Assembly: GCA_945949475.1 (NCBI GenBank)
Contig: CAMFET010000002.1
Location: 1-38,345 of the forward strand
DNA length: 38,345 bases
From: an uncultured Phascolarctobacterium sp.
Lineage (GTDB): Bacteria; Bacillota; Negativicutes; Acidaminococcales; Acidaminococcaceae
Reading direction: 5' to 3'
Each line of letters starts with the position of its first letter. Within the stretch, counting starts at the first letter, position 1. Made by a program: the position numbers and the translations under genes. Of this stretch, positions 33,088-38,345 are shown one piece after another. The notes under the pieces were generated by a model, which did not search any database, was not told the origin of the DNA, and worked only from the letters and a program-made list of their open reading frames with translations.

Positions 33088-33155
33088 GAACACGTTTGGC
33101 ATTGTTCACCTTTTGGCCCGTTGATGTTGGTAGCATCAGCGGGTCGTTTTATTTT
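33088..33155 (+). ncRNA. Compact antisense sRNA candidate with 3' terminator
   Basis: Starts about 7 nt after the TATAAT. Hairpin 1: GGTGAACA/TGTTCACC (33085-33110). Hairpin 2: a 12-bp stem (GGCCCGTTGATG with CATCAGCGGGTC, 33115-33145) followed by TCGTTTTATTTT, a usable terminator. About 70 nt in all. It is antisense to the end of the 54-aa zinc-ribbon gene and to the leader of the gene at 32748-33029. No ORF of note. Its promoter-leader start (TATAATAGAGG) matches that of the abi leader RNA at 35803. Confidence 0.6.
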
Positions 33156-33300
33156 GCTCGCACTTTCGGATGCGAGCATTGAGAGCCTTGCGCTGCTCCT
33201 GTCTCCACTCACTGTCGCACTTAGGGCAGATATAGGGCTCGTCACAGTTGTGTACCGATACATAAAGCTCGGTGCCACAAAGGTAGCAGGTTTTCTTCAT
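33136..33300 (-). CDS. 54-aa zinc-ribbon protein
   Basis: A short ORF with GGAGGTAGGCC before its ATG at 33300. MKKTCYLCGTELYVSV, then CPKCDSEWRQEQRK gives two CxxC knuckles about 17 residues apart, a classic small zinc ribbon, with a basic C-terminal tail. It fills the gap between neighbouring early genes. Role unknown; may bind nucleic acid or a host protein. Confidence 0.7.
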   Translation of the reverse strand: MKKTCYLCGTELYVSVHNCDEPYICPKCDSEWRQEQRKALNARIRKCEQNKTTR

Positions 33301-33303
33301 GGC

Positions 33304-33609
33304 CTACCTCCACAGTGTGAAGGCAATGATGGTGCCAGGCTTGATGTACAAATAGCGGTTATCCTTCAGCAAATCATTCTCATCCAGAATGTGCCATTCG
33401 AAATCCTCCACAGTTTTATACTTTTTCTGCTTGTCAATATACCTTACAGCGATACGGTGCACGCTACCACCGCTGCCAATGACCTCGGTTTGCTTGTGAG
33501 GCGTCAGGCCATAGGCCAGATAGCACTCATGAACGATAACCAAAAGAGTGGTTACTAGGCAGGTAACATACAGAGCGTTGCTAAAAAACTTTTTCATCGT
33601 ATCCATCAT
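33304..33609 (-). CDS. Small single-pass membrane protein
   Basis: 101 aa from ATG at 33609, after AAGGAGG; the longer ORF has no ribosome site. One N-terminal membrane helix (ALYVTCLVTTLLVIVHECYL), then a soluble part (VGSGGSVHR-like, YIDKQKKYKTVEDFEWHILD). Early-operon membrane proteins of this size sometimes modify the host envelope or exclude phages, but no family is recognised. Confidence 0.6.
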   Translation of the reverse strand: MMDTMKKFFSNALYVTCLVTTLLVIVHECYLAYGLTPHKQTEVIGSGGSVHRIAVRYIDKQKKYKTVEDFEWHILDENDLLKDNRYLYIKPGTIIAFTLWR

Positions 33610-33622
33610 GCATGCCTCCTTG

Positions 33623-33865
33623 CTATTGAGCGACGGCCTTAACGCTGATGCTGCGCACATATTCATCAATGCAGTATGCAGGTATCAGGCGATATCTGCC
33701 ACGGATAACATAGCCGATGCGCCCAGCTTCCATTTCCTCCTTGAGGAACTTGGGGCCACAGCACAGTAGAATTTCTGCCTCGCCGGTCGGGTAAAGCTCC
33801 CGCCGTGGCACATTTTTGATAGCCCTAGGTTGGGGCTTGGTTTGGGTTTTAGCTGTTCTTGCCAT
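33623..33865 (-). CDS. Excisionase-like helix-turn-helix protein
   Basis: 80 aa, GGAGG upstream. Basic start, then LYPTGEAEILLCCGPKFLKE and GRIGYVIRGRYRLIPAYCID. This resembles the winged helix of small excisionase/MerR-like DNA-binding proteins (the RGRYRLIP wing followed by a DEYV helix). No other directionality factor was seen, so it is the best Xis candidate. Confidence 0.5.
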   Translation of the reverse strand: MARTAKTQTKPQPRAIKNVPRRELYPTGEAEILLCCGPKFLKEEMEAGRIGYVIRGRYRLIPAYCIDEYVRSISVKAVAQ

Positions 33866-33893
33866 TTAAACTACCTCCTTTAGCATTCTGACC

Positions 33894-34091
33894 TCATACA
33901 TCGTAGTACAGCTGCTTGAGCAGACCTGCAATTGCATTCCTACGCTCGGAGTTTATCCTAACAATATTCCGAGCAGTTTCACTATCATCGTCTTTATATC
34001 TGCTTATACTTGCATCAACCTCTTTCAATTCAGCCAGCAGCATGTTGGTAATCATGCCAATTTCAAGATTACTTTTTAATTCCAACTTCAT
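33894..34091 (-). CDS. Small early protein of unknown function
   Basis: 65 aa with GAGGTAAC upstream. Mostly helical and charged (TNMLLAELKEVDASISRYKD; RINSERRNAIAGLLKQLYY). No recognised domain. Confidence 0.55.
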   Translation of the reverse strand: MKLELKSNLEIGMITNMLLAELKEVDASISRYKDDDSETARNIVRINSERRNAIAGLLKQLYYDV

Positions 34092-34096
34092 AGTTG

Positions 34097-34291
34097 TTAC
34101 CTCCTCTCTTCCCCCAGGCTATCCAGCATCTCCCTAAGCTCGCTCAAATATTCCAGCTTATCCCAGCCTTCGAGCTCACACACCTGCATATCGACTAATA
34201 TATCGGCCAACAGGCGATGCTTCATTTGCTCTCTGGCTAAACGGTTGAAGTCTATCGGACCTTCTTTATCGGTAAACATGATGCCTGACAT
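34097..34291 (-). CDS. Small early protein of unknown function
   Basis: 64 aa, acidic and helical (LADILVDMQVCELEGWDKLE). AGAGAGG lies upstream of the ATG. It is closely packed with neighbours. No recognised domain. Confidence 0.5.
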   Translation of the reverse strand: MSGIMFTDKEGPIDFNRLAREQMKHRLLADILVDMQVCELEGWDKLEYLSELREMLDSLGEERR

Positions 34292-34315
34292 ATTCTTCTT
34301 GCCTCTCTTGATTCC

Positions 34316-34540
34316 TTAGGACCTGTCATCAAGAACTGTGTTGTCCTCAAACTCTAACGAAATACTTACTTTTGCTTTTCCGGGGTCATACTTAAGAATG
34401 ATTTGAGCCGGTCGGCCTAAGTTTGTTAGCTTGATGATTGCATCACTGAGCATATTTGATATTGTTACTGCCTTTAAAAGGTCAATCCTATTTATTTTTA
34501 TCTCGCCCTGTTTACGCAGGGCTTTTTCTTTTTCCTCCAC
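34316..34540 (-). CDS. Small early protein of unknown function
   Basis: 74 aa with a GTG start and GGGAGG 8 nt upstream. Helix (LLKAVTISNMLSDAIIKLTN) followed by two strands (AQIILKYDPGKAKVSISLEF). Not recognised. Confidence 0.5.
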   Translation of the reverse strand: MEEKEKALRKQGEIKINRIDLLKAVTISNMLSDAIIKLTNLGRPAQIILKYDPGKAKVSISLEFEDNTVLDDRS

Positions 34541-34554
34541 CTTTTATGCCTCCC

Positions 34555-34749
34555 TCATTCCACCAGCTCGTCCATTTTGCACTTCAGAGCCTTGGCGATT
34601 TCATACAATACCTTGGAGCTGGGGTTGCGCCGGCCTGCTTCAATCTGACTGATGGCCTCCTGGCTCACCCCCGCTGCCACCGCCAGCTCCTGCTGGGTCA
34701 GCTCTAATCCCTCCCGCAGGCTTTTGATAAAAGTGTTTTTAATCTTCAT
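34555..34749 (-). CDS. XRE-family transcription regulator
   Basis: 64 aa behind AGGAGG. A single helix-turn-helix: LTQQELAVAAGVSQEAISQI followed by EAGRRNPSSKVLYEIAKAL, as in Cro/Xre-type regulators. It lies in the early operon downstream of the Cro-like gene and may control early genes or act as an antirepressor partner. Confidence 0.8.
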   Translation of the reverse strand: MKIKNTFIKSLREGLELTQQELAVAAGVSQEAISQIEAGRRNPSSKVLYEIAKALKCKMDELVE

Positions 34750-34929
34750 GGGACCTCCTATCAGGCTTATTAATGTGAGAAAGTCAAGGACTTTCTCACA
34801 TTTTTGCTATAACTACATGTTATAGCAAAAATCGCCATCGGGGCCTGATGCGCTTGGCTGCTGGCCTTGGGCCCGCGGGAGCCGTCCCTTCCCGTGCATC
34901 CTCTGCCAAATTTCCAAGCGCTTGGAGGT
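34750..34929. other. Non-coding gap with two large perfect inverted repeats
   Basis: First repeat: 14 bp (34772-34785 with 34789-34802, AAG loop), followed by T on the plus strand. Second: TTTTTGCTATAAC (34801-34813) with GTTATAGCAAAAA (34819-34831). They share the T-run. A 12-bp palindrome CCAAGCGCTTGG lies at 34914-34925. The hairpins may end transcripts entering from the left or serve as protein sites; I see no gene. Confidence 0.6.
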
Positions 34930-35160
34930 TTACTGTTCAGAATTCTGAACTTTAGGTGTAAAAAAATAAGTATCTACATCACATTTGGCAAGTCCTAAGA
35001 GTTCCAAGCTCTTCAACATTTCACTTTGGGTGAACTCAGTATTGTTATTTAGCTTAGAATAAAGAGAAGTTCTACCAATGCCTAGTGCCTGAGCAAAAGC
35101 CTCCTGAGTGCCAAATACTTCCTTAATTTTGCCTTTGAGTTTATTATAAGAGAAGCCCAA
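34930..35160 (-). CDS. cro: Cro-like regulator (DUF739 type)
   Basis: 76 aa, TTG start with GGAGGG upstream. GTQEAFAQALGIGRTSLYSK followed by LNNNTEFTQSEMLKSLELLG is a helix-turn-helix of the DUF739 Cro/CI-like group. It is the first gene of the leftward early operon and is divergent from the repressor. Its last codons contain a perfect copy of the operator palindrome. Confidence 0.8.
   Translation of the reverse strand: MGFSYNKLKGKIKEVFGTQEAFAQALGIGRTSLYSKLNNNTEFTQSEMLKSLELLGLAKCDVDTYFFTPKVQNSEQ
34935..34950. promoter_or_regulatory. Operator inside the cro 3' end
   Basis: GTTCAGAATTCTGAAC is a perfect 16-bp palindrome and matches the operator half-site GTTCRG found in the divergent promoter region. 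Confidence 0.6.
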
Positions 35161-35188
35161 TTTAATCCCTCCATTCTAACTGTTCTAT

Positions 35189-35204
35189 GTTCGGTTTTCT
35201 GAAC
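35189..35204. promoter_or_regulatory. Operator over the early start site
   Basis: GTTCGGTTTTCTGAAC lies just downstream of the leftward promoter, where a bound repressor would block transcription. Confidence 0.7.
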
Positions 35205-35211
35205 TACAATT

Positions 35212-35240
35212 ATAGTACCACTTTTAACAGCGTCCGTCAA
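35212..35240 (-). promoter_or_regulatory. Early leftward promoter
   Basis: Minus strand TTGACG, 17-bp spacer, TGG-TACTAT (extended -10). TATAAT overlaps at a 20-bp spacing. It starts the cro/early operon. Confidence 0.7.
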
Positions 35241-35291
35241 TAGCTTTTATTCATTTTGCCGAACTTTTTGCACGTTTTTTAGTTATTTTTG

Positions 35292-35320
35292 TTGCTTTTT
35301 CTGAACACAGAATATATAAT
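35292..35320 (+). promoter_or_regulatory. Repressor promoter with operator in the spacer
   Basis: TTGCTT, 17 bp, TATAAT. The spacer carries TTCTGAACACAGAA (35299-35312), an operator-like palindrome that would allow autoregulation. Confidence 0.7.
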
Positions 35321-35341
35321 GCTATACAAGGAGGGATTGAG

Positions 35342-35743
35342 ATGACAACTTTTTCAGATAGACTCAGATATTTTATGGAGCAAAAGGGCCTAAAGCAAGC
35401 CGATTTGGTGGAGAGAACAAAGATAAATAAATCATCCATCAGCGAATATCTTTCAGGAAATTACGAGCCTAAACAAAGAAATATATATAAACTGGCCGTT
35501 GCCTTAGGCATTAAGCCAAGCCAGCTTATGGGTGTAGAAGAGGACCAGCCCGCGGCCCCTGCCACCACTGCCAACGCCATGGAGCTCAGCGAGCGGGAAA
35601 TACTGCTCATAAAAAAATACCGCCAGCTGGACGCTGACGGCCAAGAGGATGTAGAGGATTTTGTTTCCATGAAGCTGGCCAAGGCCCAGCGCAAAGCTGA
35701 GGAGGCCATGACGGCAGAGGAAAAAGAAGAGGCTTTAGGGTAA
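35342..35743 (+). CDS. CI-like phage repressor
   Basis: 133 aa, GGAGGG upstream. DRLRYFMEQKGLKQADLVER followed by TKINKSSISEYLSGNYEPKQ is an XRE helix-turn-helix, residues 5-60. The rest is an Ala/Glu-rich helical tail with no LexA-like peptidase. Induction would need a separate antirepressor or protease, not RecA-driven self-cleavage. It is divergent from cro and flanked by GTTCRG operators. Confidence 0.85.
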   Translation: MTTFSDRLRYFMEQKGLKQADLVERTKINKSSISEYLSGNYEPKQRNIYKLAVALGIKPSQLMGVEEDQPAAPATTANAMELSEREILLIKKYRQLDADGQEDVEDFVSMKLAKAQRKAEEAMTAEEKEEALG

Positions 35744-35779
35744 TCAAGTGAGATTTCACAAATTCTTTAAAGCAAAATA

Positions 35780-35808
35780 TTGACAAAAATACTATGTTTG
35801 CGTATAAT
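35780..35808 (+). promoter_or_regulatory. Consensus promoter of the abi leader RNA
   Basis: TTGACA (35780-35785), 17-bp spacer, TATAAT (35803-35808): a perfect sigma-70 promoter, the strongest in the window. Confidence 0.92.
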
Positions 35809-35814
35809 AGAGGC

Positions 35815-35888
35815 ACGGTGAGCGCCGGGTCCCCTACGGGGGCCGGTACGGAAAGACCTCCTCTGTTATGCAGAGGAGGTCTTTTTTT
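35815..35888 (+). ncRNA. AbiF-type leader RNA with terminator hairpin
   Basis: A GC-rich hairpin (CCGGGTCCCC with GGGGGCCGG, 35825-35846) is followed by a 14-bp terminator stem (35852-35865 with 35871-35884) and a run of T that touches the abi start codon. The ribosome site of abi (AGGAGG) is in the 3' half of that stem. This layout agrees with the known RNA motif found upstream of abiF genes. Most transcripts would end here as a short RNA; readthrough would express abi. Confidence 0.75.
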
Positions 35889-36848
35889 ATGAAAGCATTC
35901 AAAACAATTGATGAACAAGTAGCTATTCTCAGGCAGCGTGGTTTGGTTATAGATGACGAAGATCGTGCTAAAAAGTATCTTTTGAGTCAAAACTATTATA
36001 ATCTTATTAACGGATATGCGAAATTTTTTCCAAGGGAAAACGAAAACTATACTTCAAATACAAGCTTTGATGAAATTACTAGCCTTTACATTTTTGAAAG
36101 AGATATAAAGCAGACGCTGCTTTTGGGTATTCTTGAGGCTGAAACGCATCTAAGGGCTATTTTCTCATATCGATTTTCTGAAATGTTTAAAGATGAACCC
36201 TATGCCTATTTAAGTATAAACTCCTTTGAAAAGGAAAATGCACTTTCAATTATACAAACCATATCAAGCTTGTCTAAAACAATACGCTCTTACGAAAGCC
36301 ATAATAGGCACAGCAGCATCGCCCATTACATAAGAGTGCACGGAAGTGTTCCCATATGGGTTTTGGTTAATTATATAAATTTTGGTGAATTACGTCATTT
36401 GTTGAAATACTCAACAAATGCTTTGCAAAATAGAATAGCTAAGGATTTTTGTGAATTTATTGAGCAAAATATTCCTAATGCTTCTGAACCTTTTCACCCT
36501 GAAACACTAAATAGCTTTCTTGATAACATCAACGATATCAGGAATATATGTGCTCACAATAACCGTCTTTTGGGTTTCCGCTGTCACCAGAGCACTAAAT
36601 ACTGGGCACCTTTGCACACGAAATATAATATTCTGCCAAATGATAGCAGACGTAGCGCATATGAGATATTTTTAATTTTGCAGTGCTTTATAAGCAAAAA
36701 CGAATATGCTATGCTGCACAATACTTTGAGAAAGCGTTTTAGAACTCTAAGTAGAAAACTGAAAACCATCCCAATAAACAATATTTTATACGAACTTGGC
36801 TTTCCCAATGACTGGCATATTAATACCGATAAGCTCGAACAAATTTAA
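35889..36848 (+). CDS. abiF: Abi_2/AbiF-like abortive infection protein (HEPN RNase)
   Basis: 319 aa from the ATG at 35889. The N-terminus FKTIDEQVAILRQRGLVIDD and LLSQNYYNLINGYAKFF are typical of the Abi_2 family. The HEPN motif RNxxxH is present as R218-N219-ICA-H223, so RNase activity is plausible. Such proteins are related to Cas13 ancestors by recent proposals. The gene is AT-rich and sits between repressor and integrase, so it should be expressed in the lysogen. Only 14 bp separates it from int. It probably aborts infection by other phages, controlled by the leader RNA. Confidence 0.85.
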   Translation: MKAFKTIDEQVAILRQRGLVIDDEDRAKKYLLSQNYYNLINGYAKFFPRENENYTSNTSFDEITSLYIFERDIKQTLLLGILEAETHLRAIFSYRFSEMFKDEPYAYLSINSFEKENALSIIQTISSLSKTIRSYESHNRHSSIAHYIRVHGSVPIWVLVNYINFGELRHLLKYSTNALQNRIAKDFCEFIEQNIPNASEPFHPETLNSFLDNINDIRNICAHNNRLLGFRCHQSTKYWAPLHTKYNILPNDSRRSAYEIFLILQCFISKNEYAMLHNTLRKRFRTLSRKLKTIPINNILYELGFPNDWHINTDKLEQI

Positions 36849-36862
36849 GGGAGGCTGATTGT

Positions 36863-38083
36863 ATGTCCATCATCACAAGGAAAACAGGCACTAAGCGCTA
36901 TTCCTACTCCATATGCACGGATGAGATTCTGCCCAATGGCCGGCACAAATATATTAACGGCCCGTATTTTGCTACTAAGAAGGAAGCTAAGGAAGCAGAA
37001 GCCACTGCCTTGGCCCAGCTGCAGACCGGAACCTATACGGAGCCAACCAAGATGACCGTCAACGAGCTATTGGAAACAGTCATTGGCCTGAAGGCAGTAT
37101 TAAGGCCCTCTAGCATCTCCTCCCTCAACAGCTTTGCCAAGCGTGTGAAGTCCCAGCCACTGGGAGCCATGCGTCTGAACAAGGTCACGCCCATTGACAT
37201 AGAGCGCTATAGGCTTTTCCTCTTCACTGAATCGGGCCTTGCCAACCAAACCATCAGAGAAGAGCTGTCCTTTATCCGCTCCTCATTTGCGTGGGCCGTG
37301 GATAATGATTTGCTAGGTAAGAGTCCGGCCCGCCGCCTAAAGCTGCCACCCAAGGAACCGCCCAAGGGCATGCATGTGCCCATAGAAATCCTGCTACAAA
37401 TGCTCAGGATCATCAAAAAATATGATTACTTTAATCTATATATGCCATTCCTGCTAGGAGGCATGTGCGGTATGCGCATCAGTGAGACGCTGGCCGTGCG
37501 CGATGATGTATTGGACGGCAGCGATGTGGCTGTTACTAATAACCTGCTACGTGAAAATGGCAGGCTGCAGTTTACCTTACTCAAGACACGCACATCTGCC
37601 CGTGACATCCCTCTAATTTCCTTTGTACGCCACGAAATAGAAGAGTACAAGGGTTTTATCGCGTTTGCCAAAAAAGAAGCGCTACGGAAGCGTAAGGAGC
37701 TTCTAGCCAGTCCTGGCTTTATCGCTGAAAGCAGTGACCCTGCGTGGAAAAATAATTTAGGTCTGCTCATTGTGTTTCCTGATGACGGCCGAGGCATGTG
37801 CCGTGACCATGTAGAGCGCAGATGGCGCAAATTTAAGGAGCGGTGCCCTGAATGGTTAGAGCTTGTGAAAAAATATCCACTGCTTGCCGGTATGCGCCAC
37901 CATGATTTTCGTCATAGCTTTGGCAGTAACATGCGCGATAGAGGGGTGCCGATAGCTGATATCAGCGAAATTCTCGGTCATGCCGATGTATCCTTCACGG
38001 CTAAAACATATGCATTGCCCTTGCAGGATACTCATAAAAAGGCAATGCTCTTATACGAAAAATCCATTGAAAAACTACTATAA
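36863..38083 (+). CDS. int: Tyrosine recombinase (integrase)
   Basis: 406 aa behind AAGGGAGG. N-terminal arm-binding part (residues 10-60), SAM-like core-binding domain (65-160) and catalytic domain with Arg205 (GGMCGMRISE), His347/Arg350 (HHDFRHSFG), His373 (LGHADV) and Tyr383 (AKTYALP). It catalyses recombination between attP and the tRNA-Pro attB. It lies next to attR, with three TATTGCAT arm sites between. Confidence 0.95.
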   Translation: MSIITRKTGTKRYSYSICTDEILPNGRHKYINGPYFATKKEAKEAEATALAQLQTGTYTEPTKMTVNELLETVIGLKAVLRPSSISSLNSFAKRVKSQPLGAMRLNKVTPIDIERYRLFLFTESGLANQTIREELSFIRSSFAWAVDNDLLGKSPARRLKLPPKEPPKGMHVPIEILLQMLRIIKKYDYFNLYMPFLLGGMCGMRISETLAVRDDVLDGSDVAVTNNLLRENGRLQFTLLKTRTSARDIPLISFVRHEIEEYKGFIAFAKKEALRKRKELLASPGFIAESSDPAWKNNLGLLIVFPDDGRGMCRDHVERRWRKFKERCPEWLELVKKYPLLAGMRHHDFRHSFGSNMRDRGVPIADISEILGHADVSFTAKTYALPLQDTHKKAMLLYEKSIEKLL

Positions 38084-38090
38084 ATGCAAA

Positions 38091-38126
38091 AATCTCGGAA
38101 GCTTTTGGTGCTTCCGAGATTTTTTA
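38091..38126 (+). terminator. Terminator of the integrase transcript
   Basis: AATCTCGGAAGC (38091-38102) pairs with GCTTCCGAGATT (38110-38121), followed by T-run. Confidence 0.9.
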
Positions 38127-38171
38127 ATAAATTTTATTTTACTATCTAGTTTTAAGCGGTTTTAACTTGTG

Positions 38172-38202
38172 TATTGCATCAAATATTGCATGAATATTGC
38201 AT
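38172..38202. promoter_or_regulatory. Integrase arm-type binding sites, right arm
   Basis: TATTGCAT occurs three times at 38172, 38184 and 38195, one helical turn apart. The same octamer and a variant lie in the left arm (360-378). Confidence 0.7.
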
Positions 38203-38246
38203 AACCCCGTATTTTAGGCTATTTTTGCACCTTTGGCCAAAACCAC

Positions 38247-38280
38247 AAAAACAGAAAAACCCGCATAACCATGCGGGTTT
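38247..38280 (-). terminator. Phage-borne terminator for the tRNA-Pro gene
   Basis: Minus strand: AAACCCGCAT (38280-38271) and ATGCGGGTTT (38266-38257) pair around a 4-nt loop, followed by a T-rich run. It replaces the host terminator displaced to 160-192. Confidence 0.8.
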
Positions 38281-38290
38281 CAGCTTTTTC

Positions 38291-38340
38291 AATTTGGTCG
38301 GGGCGGCGAGATTCGAACTCACGGCCTCTTGTACCCGAAA
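38291..38340. repeat. attR: right copy of the 50-bp attachment core
   Basis: Perfect match to 203-252. Here the sequence continues with CAAGC, which completes the anticodon stem, so this copy belongs to the functional tRNA. Confidence 0.93.
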
Positions 38341-38345
38341 CAAGC
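38295..38345 (-). tRNA. tRNA-Pro(CGG), 3' part only
   Basis: Minus strand, cut by the window edge. Visible parts: anticodon stem-loop CTTGT-TTCGGGT-ACAAG with anticodon CGG, a short variable region, T arm GTGAG-TTCGAAT-CTCGC, acceptor strand CGCCCCG, discriminator A and encoded CCA. The implied C1-G72 pair and A73 fit proline tRNAs. Confidence 0.88.

Noticed and set aside
33088..33122. 12-codon reading frame inside the sRNA
   Set aside because: The only upstream purine run (AGAGG) is too close to the GTG, and the frame is very short; a structured RNA is the simpler reading.
34750..34929. 28-codon minus-strand ORF in the hairpin region
   Set aside because: The AGAGG is immediately adjacent to the ATG and the ORF runs into the inverted repeat; probably chance.
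37980..38165. 61-aa plus-strand ORF at the end of int
   Set aside because: It overlaps the integrase C-terminus in another frame and runs through the terminator.

Overview
The window is a nearly complete temperate phage of about 38 kb, integrated into the 3' end of a tRNA-Pro(CGG) gene and bounded by a perfect 50-bp direct repeat (203-252 and 38291-38340). Positions 1-202 are host flank. The intact tRNA starts beyond the right edge and reads on the minus strand. Strong AGGAGG ribosome sites, TTG/GTG starts, a DUF1492/ArpU-type late regulator, a DUF739-type Cro and PcfJ/PcfK-like genes point to a Firmicutes host. A spanin-like overlapping gene pair next to the endolysin suggests a host with an outer membrane, so a member of the Negativicutes is my best guess (inference).

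Layout, right to left. 36863-38083 is the tyrosine integrase. 35780-36848 is an Abi_2/AbiF-type HEPN gene behind a consensus promoter and a structured leader RNA that ends in a terminator. 34930-35743 is the divergent repressor/Cro switch with GTTCRG operators. 26282-34749 holds many small early genes, PcfK- and PcfJ-like proteins, a DUF3102 coiled-coil protein, an HUH-type Rep-like protein and a RusA resolvase. 25753-26190 is the late regulator. 24294-25753 is an AT-rich insert: a RelA/SpoT-domain synthetase with an unrecognised partner gene (toxSAS-like) followed by a structured RNA candidate. 23837-24293 is non-coding, with a candidate cos/terminase-binding region.

The late genes then run leftward. 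First comes a lambda-type head module (Nu1, GpA, gpW, portal, ClpP protease-scaffold, decoration protein D, capsid E). A P2-type contractile tail module follows (sheath, tube, E/E' frameshift gene, tape measure, X, D, V, PAAR, U, gp25/W, J, I, fibres), then lysis genes (two holin-like proteins, endolysin, spanin-like pair). The phage is therefore a lambda-head/P2-tail mosaic.

The most interesting points are: the Rel-domain two-gene module with a downstream structured RNA; the AbiF-like gene with its ncRNA leader; a compact plus-strand sRNA candidate antisense to the early operon (33088-33155); a plus-strand small hydrophobic-peptide moron inside the tail operon (12197-12398); a 28-bp tandem duplication that frameshifts a tail-fibre gene (4244-4299); and a P2-like T TTT TTG frameshift site in the tail chaperone gene. 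All calls are from reading the sequence; no database search was run.
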